Shown here: piece by piece, positions 16,662-27,370 of the stretch
Layout of the letters: every line of letters begins with the position of its first letter
Numbering within the stretch: position 1 is the stretch's first letter
Assembly (NCBI GenBank): GCA_018608485.1
Contig: JABAZK010000144.1
Coordinates: 1 to 32,487 of the forward strand
Reading direction: 5' to 3'
From: Flavobacteriaceae bacterium
GTDB taxonomy: Bacteria; Bacteroidota; Bacteroidia; Flavobacteriales; Flavobacteriaceae
Length of the DNA stretch: 32,487 nucleotides
Program-made: the position numbers and the translations under genes
Notes under the pieces: model-generated
Database searches by the model: none
Told to the model about the DNA's origin: nothing
The model's input: the letters and a program-made list of their open reading frames with translations, nothing else

Positions 16662-18353
16662 TTAATCAATAATTATATAGTTATGTAATGAACTTACTTT
16701 TACCAAATCCATATTATTAGCAGTTTTAATCCCTATGCCAAGATGCGGATACTCATCTAAACTATTTAAAATTGATGGATAAAACTCAAGTGAAATATTT
16801 TCCTTACTTGAGGCTCTTATAGTTGATAAATCTATTTTTGCTGGAATACTATAAATTTCATTCCCTTTTTTATTTTGAAAAACTATTTCTATAAAAATAT
16901 CTTTTAAGTCAATATCAAAATCATATGGGTTTTCAATGGTTGCTTTGATTAAATTTTTAGAATTATTCTTAATGAGTAATTCATCCGAATCAATCAAATA
17001 AATTTTAATTTCAAATAATGAACTATAATTTTTAATGAAGGAAATAAAAATAGAATCTTTACCACTATTCATTTTTATTTCTGAGTAGTCTCTTGAAGTT
17101 CTTGTAAAATAGGATACCGAATCTGATAAAAATGTTTTATTTCCAGGTATAAATTTAAATTGATTTTTTCTTCCCAAGAAATTTTTCTGATAATGAGGCT
17201 TTTCTTTTGTATAAAACCAGAAAATAGCTGAATTCTGAAAGCTATTTATAAATACCCTATCTGTATTTTGTGTTAATTCCCTAGCTTTAAAAACCCATTC
17301 TTTGTTTCCATGAAACTCTAATTTAACAGGAATAATACCTTCATTGGCAATAATTATTCTTGCTATTATTATAATTATAATATTTATAAGAGCTAAGTAA
17401 TTAAATAGTTTAATTTGTTTTTGGTTATCAAGTAGATAATCAAACGTTATTAGTATTAATGGAAGTATAATTGGAGCTATCCATTGAGCCTGAACGTGTC
17501 CTCTAAAAGAAGAAAGTAAAAAAAATACAAAAAATCCTGAAATAATATAATTTAAGCCTTTGTGATATAGGTTGGTGCTTTTAATTCCCCTATAAAAAGC
17601 TTTATATATGATAATAAATGTGAAACCTATTATAGCAATAACATTTACGAAATGCATTAAAGAATACTCTATTTTATAGGTAGCTACCGAAGCTCTTTCA
17701 TACAAATGATATCGTATAGAAGGAAAATCATTCATATACTGCCAGGTTAGATGTGGAATGTAAAGTATAATTACACCTAAACAAACTAACCATAATTTGT
17801 AGTCTTTTACTAATTTCCAATTAGAGAGAATCATAAAAAATACAATTAAAACACCTTGATATTTACTGTACATCATCCCAGCAATAGATAGTGTTAGTAG
17901 TAAGTAGCTAAGCGTATTTTTTTTTGATAGATATATTTTATAGGCAAATAAGAATAGAGAAAAGAATAGTAATAAAGGGGTGTCTGGAGTGGTTATAAAA
18001 CCATAAACATTTAATAACGCTGTTGAAAAAATGAGTAGAAGAAATAACCAAGTAAATCTATTTTTTTTCGGATGATCTATAGTTTTCCATAGTAAGTAAA
18101 CAAGTATGCTAAATGAAATCGACGAAAAAAATCGAACTCCCATTTCATTATTAAATAGAAAATCACTGATTTTAACCCATACTGCAACTAAAGGAGGGTG
18201 ATCAAAAAAACCCCAATCCATATATTGACTGTACACCCAATAATAAGCTTCATCTGGTAATAATTCTGTATAATTACCTTGAATACTATTAACAATAAAA
18301 AAAATAAAAATTACAATGGGTAATAGGTATTTCTGCTGTAATAATTTATCCAT
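16662..18353 (-). CDS. Glycosyltransferase family 39-like membrane protein with extra C-terminal domain
   Basis: 'ELLPDEAYYWVYSQYMDWGFFDHPPLVAVWVKISDFLFNNEMGVRFFSSI' is the GT39/ArnT-type first loop; many TM helices; about 200 aa non-TM tail. Confidence 0.88.
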   Translation of the reverse strand: MDKLLQQKYLLPIVIFIFFIVNSIQGNYTELLPDEAYYWVYSQYMDWGFFDHPPLVAVWVKISDFLFNNEMGVRFFSSISFSILVYLLWKTIDHPKKNRFTWLFLLLIFSTALLNVYGFITTPDTPLLLFFSLFLFAYKIYLSKKNTLSYLLLTLSIAGMMYSKYQGVLIVFFMILSNWKLVKDYKLWLVCLGVIILYIPHLTWQYMNDFPSIRYHLYERASVATYKIEYSLMHFVNVIAIIGFTFIIIYKAFYRGIKSTNLYHKGLNYIISGFFVFFLLSSFRGHVQAQWIAPIILPLILITFDYLLDNQKQIKLFNYLALINIIIIIIARIIIANEGIIPVKLEFHGNKEWVFKARELTQNTDRVFINSFQNSAIFWFYTKEKPHYQKNFLGRKNQFKFIPGNKTFLSDSVSYFTRTSRDYSEIKMNSGKDSIFISFIKNYSSLFEIKIYLIDSDELLIKNNSKNLIKATIENPYDFDIDLKDIFIEIVFQNKKGNEIYSIPAKIDLSTIRASSKENISLEFYPSILNSLDEYPHLGIGIKTANNMDLVKVSSLHNYIIID

Positions 18354-19425
18354 TATAATTTTTTAATAATTTTTTCGCAGATGAAAAAGGGGTAGTTTCA
18401 TTATTTTCTAATAATTCAATTTCCTTTTTTAGAGCAATAAGATTCTTATTGTTTTTATAAAAAGAATCATATAAGTTCTTTTCAATAATGGCCTTTAGCC
18501 ATGAAATATTTTGATGATTTCTATTAGAAACAAAGAAATTATTTCTTTTCACTAACGATATGTAGCTTTCAATCATCTCCATAACTTCATTTACTCCTGT
18601 GCCTTCAAGAGCACTAGCTGTTAAAACTTTAGGCTTCCATCCACTGTTTTTTTGAGGATATAAGTGCAAAGCTCTAGTGAAATCAACTTTGGCAATACTA
18701 GCATTTCTAATATTATCTCCGTCGGATTTATTGATAATTATGGCATCTGCCATTTCAATAATACCTCTTTTTATTCCTTGTAGTTCATCACCCGCACCAG
18801 CTATTTTTAGAAGTAAGAAAAAATCTACCATAGAATGCACCATGGTTTCACTTTGACCAACCCCAACCGTTTCAATGATGATGGTATCAAAACCAGCTGC
18901 CTCGCATAAAATAATAGTTTCTCTTGTTTTTTGAGCTACTCCACCTAAAGAAGTACCCGCAGGTGAGGGTCTAATAAAAGCACGTTTGTTAGTAACTAAT
19001 TCCTCCATTCTGGTTTTATCACCCAAAATACTCCCTTTGTTGATAGAACTACTCGGATCTATAGCTAGTACTGCAACTTTTTTCTTTTTTTTAGTTAATT
19101 GCATTCCTAATGCTTCTATGAAGGTGCTTTTTCCTACACCAGGCACCCCAGTTATACCAATTCTTATTGATTTATTTGCATGAGGTAGGCATTCATTTAA
19201 AATAATATTTGCTTTTTCTTGATGTTTCTTGTTAGAACTTTCTATTAACGTAATAGCCCTACTTAAAAAACTAATATTACCAGCCAAAATTTCAGAAGTA
19301 AATTTTTTAGCCGTAGGAATTTTATTTCTATTTAATTGAATTTTTTTGGCAGCAATTTTACTAGTTGTCTCTTGTTTTGAAACACCTTCTATTTTAAATA
19401 ATGTTGAAACTTTTTTTTTAGCCAT
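18346..19425 (-). CDS. meaB: Methylmalonyl-CoA mutase-associated GTPase MeaB
   Basis: 'GITGVPGVGKSTFIEALG', 'LAIDPSSSINKGSILGDKTRMEEL', 'IRPSPAGTSLGGVAQKTRE', 'ETVGVGQSE', 'NKSDGDN'. Overlaps the downstream GT39 gene by 8 nt. Confidence 0.95.
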   Translation of the reverse strand: MAKKKVSTLFKIEGVSKQETTSKIAAKKIQLNRNKIPTAKKFTSEILAGNISFLSRAITLIESSNKKHQEKANIILNECLPHANKSIRIGITGVPGVGKSTFIEALGMQLTKKKKKVAVLAIDPSSSINKGSILGDKTRMEELVTNKRAFIRPSPAGTSLGGVAQKTRETIILCEAAGFDTIIIETVGVGQSETMVHSMVDFFLLLKIAGAGDELQGIKRGIIEMADAIIINKSDGDNIRNASIAKVDFTRALHLYPQKNSGWKPKVLTASALEGTGVNEVMEMIESYISLVKRNNFFVSNRNHQNISWLKAIIEKNLYDSFYKNNKNLIALKKEIELLENNETTPFSSAKKLLKNYNG

Positions 19426-19616
19426 AATTCCAATGTAAATTTATAAATAAAAATGGTGTAAAGAGAGATTATTTAAAAAACTCTAAATTCTTTCGAAGTA
19501 TTTTAATTATGATCTAAATAAAAAACATATAAATACTAAATTTAATAGAGATTACTATTTCTGTATTGTTGATAAAGTAACTATCTTTAACTCATAAAAA
19601 AAACATCTAATTTTTT

Positions 19617-21095
19617 ATGGAACTCTACAAAGAGAATCAATTAAAAATATACAATTCACTTTCTAAAAGTAAAGAAATATTTAACCCTTTAAATGAAGGT
19701 CGCGTGGGTATGTACGTCTGTGGCCCAACTGTATATAGCAATGTTCATTTAGGGAACGTAAGAACTTTTATGTCTTTTGATGTTATTTTTAGATACTTAA
19801 AACATTTAGATTATAAAGTACGCTATGTTCGTAACATCACAGATGCTGGGCACTTAGAAAATGATGCTGATGAAGGTGAAGATAAAATAGCCAAAAAAGC
19901 ACGTTTAGAACAAATAGAGCCTATGGAAGTAGTTCAGCGTTACACAGTTGATTTTCATAACGTATTAAACAATCTAAATTTTCTTCCACCAAGTATAGAG
20001 CCCACTGCAACAGGTCATCTTATTGAACAAATAGAAATCATAAAAATGATTATTGAAAATGGTTTTGCATATGAAGTTAATGGCTCTGTTTATTTTGATG
20101 TGCATAAGTATAATGAAACGAATGAATATGGTATATTAAGTAAAAGAAAATTAGAAGATTTAATAAATAATACAAGAGAATTACAAGGACAAAGTGATAA
20201 AAAAAATCCTCAAGATTTTGCTTTATGGAAAAAAGCAGATGCTAAACATATTATGAAATGGCCTTCTCCTTGGGGAGTGGGATTTCCTGGTTGGCACATT
20301 GAGTGTACAGCAATGAGTACAAAATATTTAGGAGAACAATTTGATATTCATGGAGGAGGAATTGATTTAAAATTTCCTCATCACGAAAGTGAAATTGCTC
20401 AAAATATTGCGGCTAGAGGCATAGCTCCTGTAAATTATTGGATACATACCAATATGTTAGAAATGAATGGTCAAAGAATGGCTAAATCTACAGGTAATAT
20501 TATTAATCCAAATGAATTATTATCGGGAGATAATGATAAAATGAGTAAAGCATATTCACCAAGTGTTATTCGTTTCTTTATGGCACAATCATCTTATAGA
20601 AGTGTTTTAGATTTAACAGATGCAGGGTTATTAGCCAGTGAAAAAGGATTCTATAAACTTATGGAAGCTATAAATTCTCTAAAATCAGTTAGCTTTGGAA
20701 ATTCATCTACATTTGATGTGAAAGATTGGAAACATAAATGTTATAATGCTATGAATGATGATTTTAACACGCCTATTTTAATAGCACATTTGTTTGAAGG
20801 TGTGAAAGTAATTAATCAAATAAAAGAAGGCAAAGCATCTTTAACTTCAGAAGATTTAGAAACTTTAAAAACAACTATGAATGACTTTACGTTTGATGTT
20901 TTAGGGTTGATGAATGAAGCAGCTCAAAATAACTCAGGAAAAATTGATGGTGTAGTTTCATTATTAATAAAGCTGAGAAAAGAAGCAAGAGAAAATAGAG
21001 ACTGGGCCCTGTCTGATCAAATAAGGGACGAGTTGTTAGTGATTGGAATTCAGTTAAAAGATGGAAGAGATGGGACATCATATACCATGACCTAA
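19617..21095 (+). CDS. cysS: Cysteinyl-tRNA synthetase
   Basis: '[21 protein letters not shown]', '[40 protein letters not shown]', '[12 protein letters not shown]'. Confidence 0.98.
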   Translation: MELYKENQLKIYNSLSKSKEIFNPLNEGRVGMYVCGPTVYSNVHLGNVRTFMSFDVIFRYLKHLDYKVRYVRNITDAGHLENDADEGEDKIAKKARLEQIEPMEVVQRYTVDFHNVLNNLNFLPPSIEPTATGHLIEQIEIIKMIIENGFAYEVNGSVYFDVHKYNETNEYGILSKRKLEDLINNTRELQGQSDKKNPQDFALWKKADAKHIMKWPSPWGVGFPGWHIECTAMSTKYLGEQFDIHGGGIDLKFPHHESEIAQNIAARGIAPVNYWIHTNMLEMNGQRMAKSTGNIINPNELLSGDNDKMSKAYSPSVIRFFMAQSSYRSVLDLTDAGLLASEKGFYKLMEAINSLKSVSFGNSSTFDVKDWKHKCYNAMNDDFNTPILIAHLFEGVKVINQIKEGKASLTSEDLETLKTTMNDFTFDVLGLMNEAAQNNSGKIDGVVSLLIKLRKEARENRDWALSDQIRDELLVIGIQLKDGRDGTSYTMT

Positions 21096-21125
21096 TCTTT
21101 TAATTAATTATAGAAAAAATAACTA

Positions 21126-21368
21126 GTGAGTTTTAAAAACATTTTAGCTTTTCCTTTAATACTATTTGTTCGATTTTATCAAGTAGCTATTTCCCCTTTT
21201 ACACCTTCATCATGTAGATACGACCCCACTTGCTCACAATATACAATAGAAGCTCTAAGAAAAAGAGGATTAATTATTGGTTTATGGTTGTCTTTAAAGC
21301 GTATCATTAGTTGTCATCCCTGGGGTGGAGGTGGCTATGATCCTGTGCCAAATAAAAAAAATAAATAA
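21126..21368 (+). CDS. yidD: Membrane protein insertion efficiency factor YidD, GTG start
   Basis: '[31 protein letters not shown]', '[14 protein letters not shown]'. Confidence 0.96.
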   Translation: MSFKNILAFPLILFVRFYQVAISPFTPSSCRYDPTCSQYTIEALRKRGLIIGLWLSLKRIISCHPWGGGGYDPVPNKKNK

Positions 21369-21408
21369 TCATTTCTAAAACAGTTTAGAAATTAATTAAT
21401 AAATAAAT

Positions 21409-22266
21409 ATGAATTTTCTGTCAATTACTTGGGACCCCTCATTAGGAATAGATTTAGGTTTTTTTACAATTCGTTGGTATAGTTTAATGTTTGTTGCTGC
21501 ATTTATCTTTGGCCTAAGAATTATGAAGAAAATATATATTGAAGATAAAATTTCAATTGAAAAAATTGATACTCTTTTTATGTATACCTTTATTTCAATG
21601 CTAGTTGGAATGAGATTAGGAGAGGTTTTTTTTTACAGTTGGGATTACTATAAAAATAATCTTCTTGAAATTTTCTTACCTTTTAAAAGAGCAATAGGAG
21701 AATCTGCAGTATTTGGGTTAATCGATGGATGGAGATTTACCGGGTATACTGGTTTTGCTAGTCATGGAGCTGCTATTGCAATTATTATTGCTATGTATAT
21801 ATATAGTAAAAAACATTTGCAAAAGCCGCTACTTTATATTTTAGATAGAATGGCAATAGTTTCTGCTTTAGGAGCAGCTTTTGTTAGGTTAGGTAATTTT
21901 TTTAACTCTGAAATTTATGGAAAACCAACGGGTTCTAATATGGGTGTGATATTTAAATCATCAGATGCTGAAATGCTTCCAAGACACCCAACACAATTAT
22001 ACGAAGCACTCTGTTATTTAATTTTATTCATAGTTTTATGGAAGTTTTATTGGAATTCAAATAAAAAGCAGAAAACAGGCTTTTTATTTGGTTTATTCAT
22101 GATAGGCTTATGGTCTTCCAGATTTTTTATAGAATTTTTCAAAGAAGCGCAAATAGATGGAAGAGAGGATTGGGTTCTAAACTCACTAAATACAGGTCAA
22201 GTCTTAAGCATACCTCTAATATTAATTGGTTGTTGGTTAGTATTGCGAAGAACTAAAACTAGTTAA
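21409..22266 (+). CDS. lgt: Prolipoprotein diacylglyceryl transferase
   Basis: 'FTIRWYSLMFVAAFIFG', 'GFASHGAAIA', 'RLGNFFNSEIYGKPT', 'PRHPTQLYEAL'. Confidence 0.96.
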   Translation: MNFLSITWDPSLGIDLGFFTIRWYSLMFVAAFIFGLRIMKKIYIEDKISIEKIDTLFMYTFISMLVGMRLGEVFFYSWDYYKNNLLEIFLPFKRAIGESAVFGLIDGWRFTGYTGFASHGAAIAIIIAMYIYSKKHLQKPLLYILDRMAIVSALGAAFVRLGNFFNSEIYGKPTGSNMGVIFKSSDAEMLPRHPTQLYEALCYLILFIVLWKFYWNSNKKQKTGFLFGLFMIGLWSSRFFIEFFKEAQIDGREDWVLNSLNTGQVLSIPLILIGCWLVLRRTKTS

Positions 22267-22295
22267 TCAAGACCAGTTTTTAATATGATAAAAAT

Positions 22296-22323
22296 AAAAA
22301 CCACGATGTATATCGTGGTTTTT
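22296..22323. terminator. Bidirectional Rho-independent terminator between convergent lgt and M1 peptidase gene
   Basis: AAAAACCACGAT-GTAT-ATCGTGGTTTTT perfect stem with T run on both sides. Confidence 0.92.
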
Positions 22324-22345
22324 TATTGTTATTTGGTTTGTAATA

Positions 22346-24487
22346 CTAACCTTTGATTTTATTTTTGAATTTGTCAAATTTAGAATCTTGCTTTGTTGGG
22401 AAACTGTTATTGGATGTATCTACATCTGCAGTTTCTAGATCAGGATCTATAGTTATATTTACAATCTCTTTGTCTGATTTTACCACTTTGGTTATTTCAT
22501 TGTCATTATACCTCCAAATTTGGGCTGGATATACTTTTCTTTCTTTGGTACCATCCTTATAGGTGTACTCGGCAATAATTGGCATTACCAAGCCACCTGG
22601 TTTGTCAAAGGTAATTTCATAGAAAAAGTTGGAATCTGCTTTTTTCGCATTTTCAATAGAAAAAGTCAATCCTTGTGAGGTATCTTCAATAAAGTTTACC
22701 TCTTTATCTAAGTCTTCTTTAATAAACTTTTTAACACCTTTAATTCCTATATCAGTTACATCTGTAGTATAAAACCATCCTCTCCAAAACCAATCTAAGT
22801 CCATCGCGGAAGCATCTTCCATAGACCTGAAGAAATCTGCAGGTGTTGGGTGTTTAAACATCCATCGTTGAGAGTAAGTTTTGAAAGCATGATCAAATAA
22901 TTCTGGTCCCATAATAGTTTCACGAAGAATCCAAAGTGCTGTTGCTGGCTTACCATAGGCATTATTACCAAAACTATATACATTATCACCTTTAGACATA
23001 ATAGGTGCAATGGTAGACTGATCACCATCCATATAAGAAACAATATTTTTAGGCAGTCCTCTTCTTAAAGGGAAGTTTGGATCGTAATCTAATTCAGCTA
23101 ACATTTCTACATACGAATTCAAACCTTCATCCATCCACGTCCATTGACGTTCATCGGAATTTACAATCATTGGAAAGAAATTGTGACCAACTTCATGAAT
23201 AGTAACTTTAATCATCAAGTATTTCATTCGATCTGAATATCCACCATCTGGTAAATCTGGTCTTCCAGGATTAAAAGCCATTTGTGGATATTCCATACCC
23301 ATTTGTCCATCAACAGAAACTGCTTTGTGGTATGGGTAATCAAAAGTGTATTTTGAATAGGTTTTTAAAGTTTGGGCAGTAGCTAGGGTAGAGTGGTCAC
23401 CATATAATGGATTGGCTTCTTTAGAATACAAAGAATAAGCCATTACTGACCTTCCGTTGATATCAACAGCCATTCCATCCCAAATAAATTTTCTTGAAGT
23501 AGCAAATGCATAGTCTCGAACATTTTCAGCGAAATATCTCCAAGTTTTTGTTTTGTTTGATCGGTTTTTTTCAGCAGATATGGCTTCTTCTTGAGTGTGA
23601 ATTAACACAGGTTTGTCATAAGTCCTTTTTGCTTCTTCTAAACGTTTCTGTTGTTTTTTGCTTAGTACTTCTTTTTCGTTTTTAAGAATTCCAGTAGCTT
23701 GCATGATATGATCTGCTGGAACAGTAATATCTACTGTAAAATCACCAAATTCTAAAGCAAATTCACTTCGACCCCAAAATTGATCATTTTGCCATCCTTC
23801 AACATTATCATAAACACACAATCTTGGGTAAAACTGTGCAATAACATAATTGTTGTTTCCATCTTTTGAAAAATGTTCATACCCCGATCTTCCTCTGTTT
23901 ATTCTATGATTATTAATATTATACCACCAAGATATCTTAAACTCAAATTTTTCGCCTGATGCCAGAGGTTTTTCTAAATTGACACGCATCATTGTTTGAT
24001 TGATTGTATGTGATAAATCACTACCATCAATATTTTTAACGCTTATGACATTAAATCCACCGTCAAAAGTTTCACTAAACATAGCTTTATACCATCGCTT
24101 GTTTAATTTTTCTGGAATTTTACTACTCGGAGTAATGTCTGGAGTTTTTGAATCCTTTGCTCTAACATTTTGATCTAATTGAACCCAAAGATATTTTAAC
24201 GTGTCATCAGAATTATTATGGTAGGTAATGATTTCGTTACCAGTAATTTTTTGATTGTTATCGTCTAGAACAATACTCATTTCATAATCTACTTTTTGTT
24301 GACTATAGTCTTTACCTGGTGCTCCAGATGCAGTACGTTGGCTATTGGGTGTAGCCAACATTTCCTTTAATTGACGAAATTTATTCTGATTTGTGTGCCC
24401 TTTTTGAGTTTTTGTAGAACTAATCTGAGCAATTGCACTTGCATTGATAATTACAACTGAAAAGATAAAAGAAACGATTTTCTTCAT
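22346..24487 (-). CDS. M1 family metallopeptidase (exported)
   Basis: Signal peptide; HExxH-x18-E: 'HEVGHNFFPMIVNSDERQWTWMDEGLNSYVE'; substrate motif region 'GQMGMEYPQMAF'. Confidence 0.94.
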   Translation of the reverse strand: MKKIVSFIFSVVIINASAIAQISSTKTQKGHTNQNKFRQLKEMLATPNSQRTASGAPGKDYSQQKVDYEMSIVLDDNNQKITGNEIITYHNNSDDTLKYLWVQLDQNVRAKDSKTPDITPSSKIPEKLNKRWYKAMFSETFDGGFNVISVKNIDGSDLSHTINQTMMRVNLEKPLASGEKFEFKISWWYNINNHRINRGRSGYEHFSKDGNNNYVIAQFYPRLCVYDNVEGWQNDQFWGRSEFALEFGDFTVDITVPADHIMQATGILKNEKEVLSKKQQKRLEEAKRTYDKPVLIHTQEEAISAEKNRSNKTKTWRYFAENVRDYAFATSRKFIWDGMAVDINGRSVMAYSLYSKEANPLYGDHSTLATAQTLKTYSKYTFDYPYHKAVSVDGQMGMEYPQMAFNPGRPDLPDGGYSDRMKYLMIKVTIHEVGHNFFPMIVNSDERQWTWMDEGLNSYVEMLAELDYDPNFPLRRGLPKNIVSYMDGDQSTIAPIMSKGDNVYSFGNNAYGKPATALWILRETIMGPELFDHAFKTYSQRWMFKHPTPADFFRSMEDASAMDLDWFWRGWFYTTDVTDIGIKGVKKFIKEDLDKEVNFIEDTSQGLTFSIENAKKADSNFFYEITFDKPGGLVMPIIAEYTYKDGTKERKVYPAQIWRYNDNEITKVVKSDKEIVNITIDPDLETADVDTSNNSFPTKQDSKFDKFKNKIKG

Positions 24488-24531
24488 AATTAGTGTTTTT
24501 TTTTTAGGTAAAAATGGGGCTTTAAATAATT

Positions 24532-26790
24532 CTATCCTTTAATTTTAAATTTTTTAAATTTATTAAATTTTGAATTGTCCTTTTTAGGCCAGCTATTGTT
24601 AGACGTATCTATATCAGCTGTCTCAAGATCTGGATCAATAGTTATTTTTTTAATCTCTTGTGAAGTCTTAAATACCCTAGAGACTTCTTTATCATTATAT
24701 CTCCAAATTTGAGCAGGAAAAATTTGTCGTTCTTTAGTTCCATCTACATATTCTAATTCTACAATAATTGGCATCACTAATCCCCCTGGTTTTTCAAAGG
24801 TAACTTCGTAGAAGAAGTTAGGAAATTCTTTCAAAGAATTTTTTTCATCTTCGCTCATCGATGCCATATGATCTTTAATAACACCTATCTCTAATGCTTT
24901 TTTGGCTTCTACTGATACTCCCTCTTTTTCCTCTTCAAAAAATACTAATTTACCTTTGTAATCCTCTAAATTCATGTTGTACCTTTTAGCAAGATCTCTT
25001 GCTTCCTGAGTGGGTTGATCTGTTAAATTGTATTTTTTAACATCTTTTAAGCCAATATCATTATAGTCGGTTGTAAAAAACCATCCTCTCCAGAACCAAT
25101 CTAAGTCCATGGCAGAAGCATCTTCCATTGTTCTAAAGAAATCAGCAGGACTAGGATGTTTGAACATCCATCTTTGTGAGTATGTTCTAAAGGCATAGTC
25201 AAATAACTCTGGTCCCATGATAGTTTGACGAAGCATGTACAGACCTGCAGCTGGTTTAGTGTAGGCATTAGGTCCAAAGTTTTTCACATAATCACCCTGA
25301 GACATGATAGGTGAGAGGTTATTTTGATCAATACTCATGTATCTTACAATATCTTTTGGTAGATTTCCAGTATAGAAATTAGGATCATAATCTAGTTCAG
25401 CTAAAATTTCAACAAATGAATTAATCCCCTCATCCATCCAGGTCCATTGGCGTTCATCAGAATTTACTATCATTGGAAAAAAGTTGTGTCCTACTTCATG
25501 TGTAATTACACCAATCATTCCTCTTTTTGTTCTTTCTGAATAGGTGCCATCTGGATTTGGACGACCATAATTAAAACATATCATTGGATATTCCATTCCT
25601 TGTCTATCTGCATGAACAGATATAGCTTTGCTGTATGGATAATCAAAAGTCATTTTAGAATATTCCTCAAGAGTATTTGCAACAACTCTGGTAGAATGTT
25701 CTTCCCATAGCGGATTTCCTTCCTTTGGATATAACGAAATTGCCATAACTGTTTTACCGTTAATATTTACCGCCATAGCATCCCAAATATATTTCCTCGA
25801 AGATGCAAAAGCAAAATCTCTTACATTTTTAGCATTAAAGTGCCATGTTTTTGTCTTATTACTACTTCCTTTTTCAGCTTTTTCAGCCTCTTCTTGATTA
25901 ACAATAAAAATTGGCTCTTCGAATGAAGTTCTTGCTTTTTCAAAACGCTTACGTTGTTCTCTGGTTAACACCTTATTTTCATTTTGTAATTCACCAGTAG
26001 CGTCTAATATATGATCAGAAGGAACTGTTATTTTTACATCATAATCTCCAAATTCCAAAGCCCATTCACTTCTTCCCCAAAATTGCATATTTTGCCATCC
26101 TTCAACATTGTCATATACAGCTAATCTCGGAAAAAATTGAGCTATGGTATAGTTTTTATTTCCATCTGGAAATAATTCAAATCCTGATCTACCACCATCT
26201 TTCACCGAATTATTAATTAAGTAATTCCATTTAATATTAAATTGAAAAGAATTCCCTGGTGCAAGCGGTTCTGGTAAGTTGATTCTCATCATAGTTCTAT
26301 TAATCATGTATGGAAGTGAACTACCATCATTATTTTTAACTTCTTCGATTTTAAACCCAAAATCTGAAGGTTTTTTTAAATTATTTTTTGTGAAGGTCTC
26401 AGGTCCTTCAAAAGAAGAGCTTAAACTTTCAGACTTAGCTAAAGGAGTTTTTGAGTCCGGAGCTCTCATGTTTTGATCTAATTGAACCCATAAATACTCT
26501 AAATAATCTTTAGAATTATTCTTGTAAGTAATAGATTCATCTCCAAAAAGACGATTTGTATTTTCGTCAATTCTGATGTTCATTACATAATCCACCTTTT
26601 GCTGGGTGTATTCATATCCTGGTGCCCCTGAAGCAGTTCTTCTGTTGTTTGGAGTAGGTAGTACATCTTTTAATTGTCTAAATTTATTTTGATCTGTGTG
26701 ACCTGTTTTTAAGTTTTTTTGTGCTTCCTGTCCAATAATTGACATTGAAATAAATAGGAAACTAAAAGCTGTCATGGCTAATTTCTTCAT
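24532..26790 (-). CDS. M1 family metallopeptidase (exported), tandem paralog of 22346-24487
   Basis: Signal peptide; 'HEVGHNFFPMIVNSDERQWTWMDEGINSFVE'; near-colinear with the downstream paralog but with an added segment before the C-terminal domain. Confidence 0.94.
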   Translation of the reverse strand: MKKLAMTAFSFLFISMSIIGQEAQKNLKTGHTDQNKFRQLKDVLPTPNNRRTASGAPGYEYTQQKVDYVMNIRIDENTNRLFGDESITYKNNSKDYLEYLWVQLDQNMRAPDSKTPLAKSESLSSSFEGPETFTKNNLKKPSDFGFKIEEVKNNDGSSLPYMINRTMMRINLPEPLAPGNSFQFNIKWNYLINNSVKDGGRSGFELFPDGNKNYTIAQFFPRLAVYDNVEGWQNMQFWGRSEWALEFGDYDVKITVPSDHILDATGELQNENKVLTREQRKRFEKARTSFEEPIFIVNQEEAEKAEKGSSNKTKTWHFNAKNVRDFAFASSRKYIWDAMAVNINGKTVMAISLYPKEGNPLWEEHSTRVVANTLEEYSKMTFDYPYSKAISVHADRQGMEYPMICFNYGRPNPDGTYSERTKRGMIGVITHEVGHNFFPMIVNSDERQWTWMDEGINSFVEILAELDYDPNFYTGNLPKDIVRYMSIDQNNLSPIMSQGDYVKNFGPNAYTKPAAGLYMLRQTIMGPELFDYAFRTYSQRWMFKHPSPADFFRTMEDASAMDLDWFWRGWFFTTDYNDIGLKDVKKYNLTDQPTQEARDLAKRYNMNLEDYKGKLVFFEEEKEGVSVEAKKALEIGVIKDHMASMSEDEKNSLKEFPNFFYEVTFEKPGGLVMPIIVELEYVDGTKERQIFPAQIWRYNDKEVSRVFKTSQEIKKITIDPDLETADIDTSNNSWPKKDNSKFNKFKKFKIKG

Positions 26791-26857
26791 AATAGATAAT
26801 TTTGATTTGAAAAACTTGTCGAAAGTAACAATTAGGAGTATTTGTTTATGGGTTTAT

Positions 26858-27355
26858 TTAAAAATTTAACAAAGCTTTATTAGTCTCATAAGTTAATATT
26901 TTACTTTGTCTGTTGTTACCATTTTTCAATTTTACAACATTTTGTTGTTTTTTGAAATATTTAAGAAGTAATTTATTTGATAATTCTAAAGAATTAGGAT
27001 TATTTACGCTATCTATTTCTAGATAAAAATAAACAAGATCACCTTCATATTCTTTTCCAATATAGTCAAAGTTTATTTGCTTGTTATCTATTTTAAAAGT
27101 GAGATTTTTATTTAAATATTTTTTAAAATATACATCAGCATTATTTAATTCATCTTTAGTTGAAAGCTTTAAATCTATTTCGAAATCAGTATTAACGGTA
27201 TATTCTAAGTCATCTATAAATAAATTGATAATTATTTCTAAGTTTTTTTTTTCAATACTATATTCTATATCTGTAAGACTTAAATAATATTTATGACTGC
27301 TTAATGCTAGGAATGGAAGTATAATTAAAAAAACTATTTTTTTAGGTAAAACCAT
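26858..27355 (-). CDS. DUF6702-like exported protein
   Basis: N-terminal signal, 'HKYYLSLTDIEYSIEKKNLEIIINLFIDDLEYTVN' resembles the DUF6702 family, which I recall as found beside M1 peptidases in Bacteroidota. Confidence 0.75.
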   Translation of the reverse strand: MVLPKKIVFLIILPFLALSSHKYYLSLTDIEYSIEKKNLEIIINLFIDDLEYTVNTDFEIDLKLSTKDELNNADVYFKKYLNKNLTFKIDNKQINFDYIGKEYEGDLVYFYLEIDSVNNPNSLELSNKLLLKYFKKQQNVVKLKNGNNRQSKILTYETNKALLNF

Positions 27356-27370
27356 AATACTTAAGAAGAA

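Noticed and set aside
18986-19183. 65-aa plus-strand ORF
   Set aside because: Antisense to the meaB P-loop region.
19426-19616. 191-nt divergent meaB/cysS intergenic region considered as an ncRNA or T-box-like leader for cysS
   Set aside because: No GC-rich stems, T-box core or terminator/antiterminator pair found by eye; T-box control is also not expected in Bacteroidota.
20887-21081. 64-aa minus-strand ORF
   Set aside because: Antisense to the 3' end of cysS.
22353-23043. ORFs 22353-22562 (+) and 22795-23043 (-)
   Set aside because: The first is antisense and the second an alternative frame of the M1 peptidase gene, whose motifs are unambiguous.
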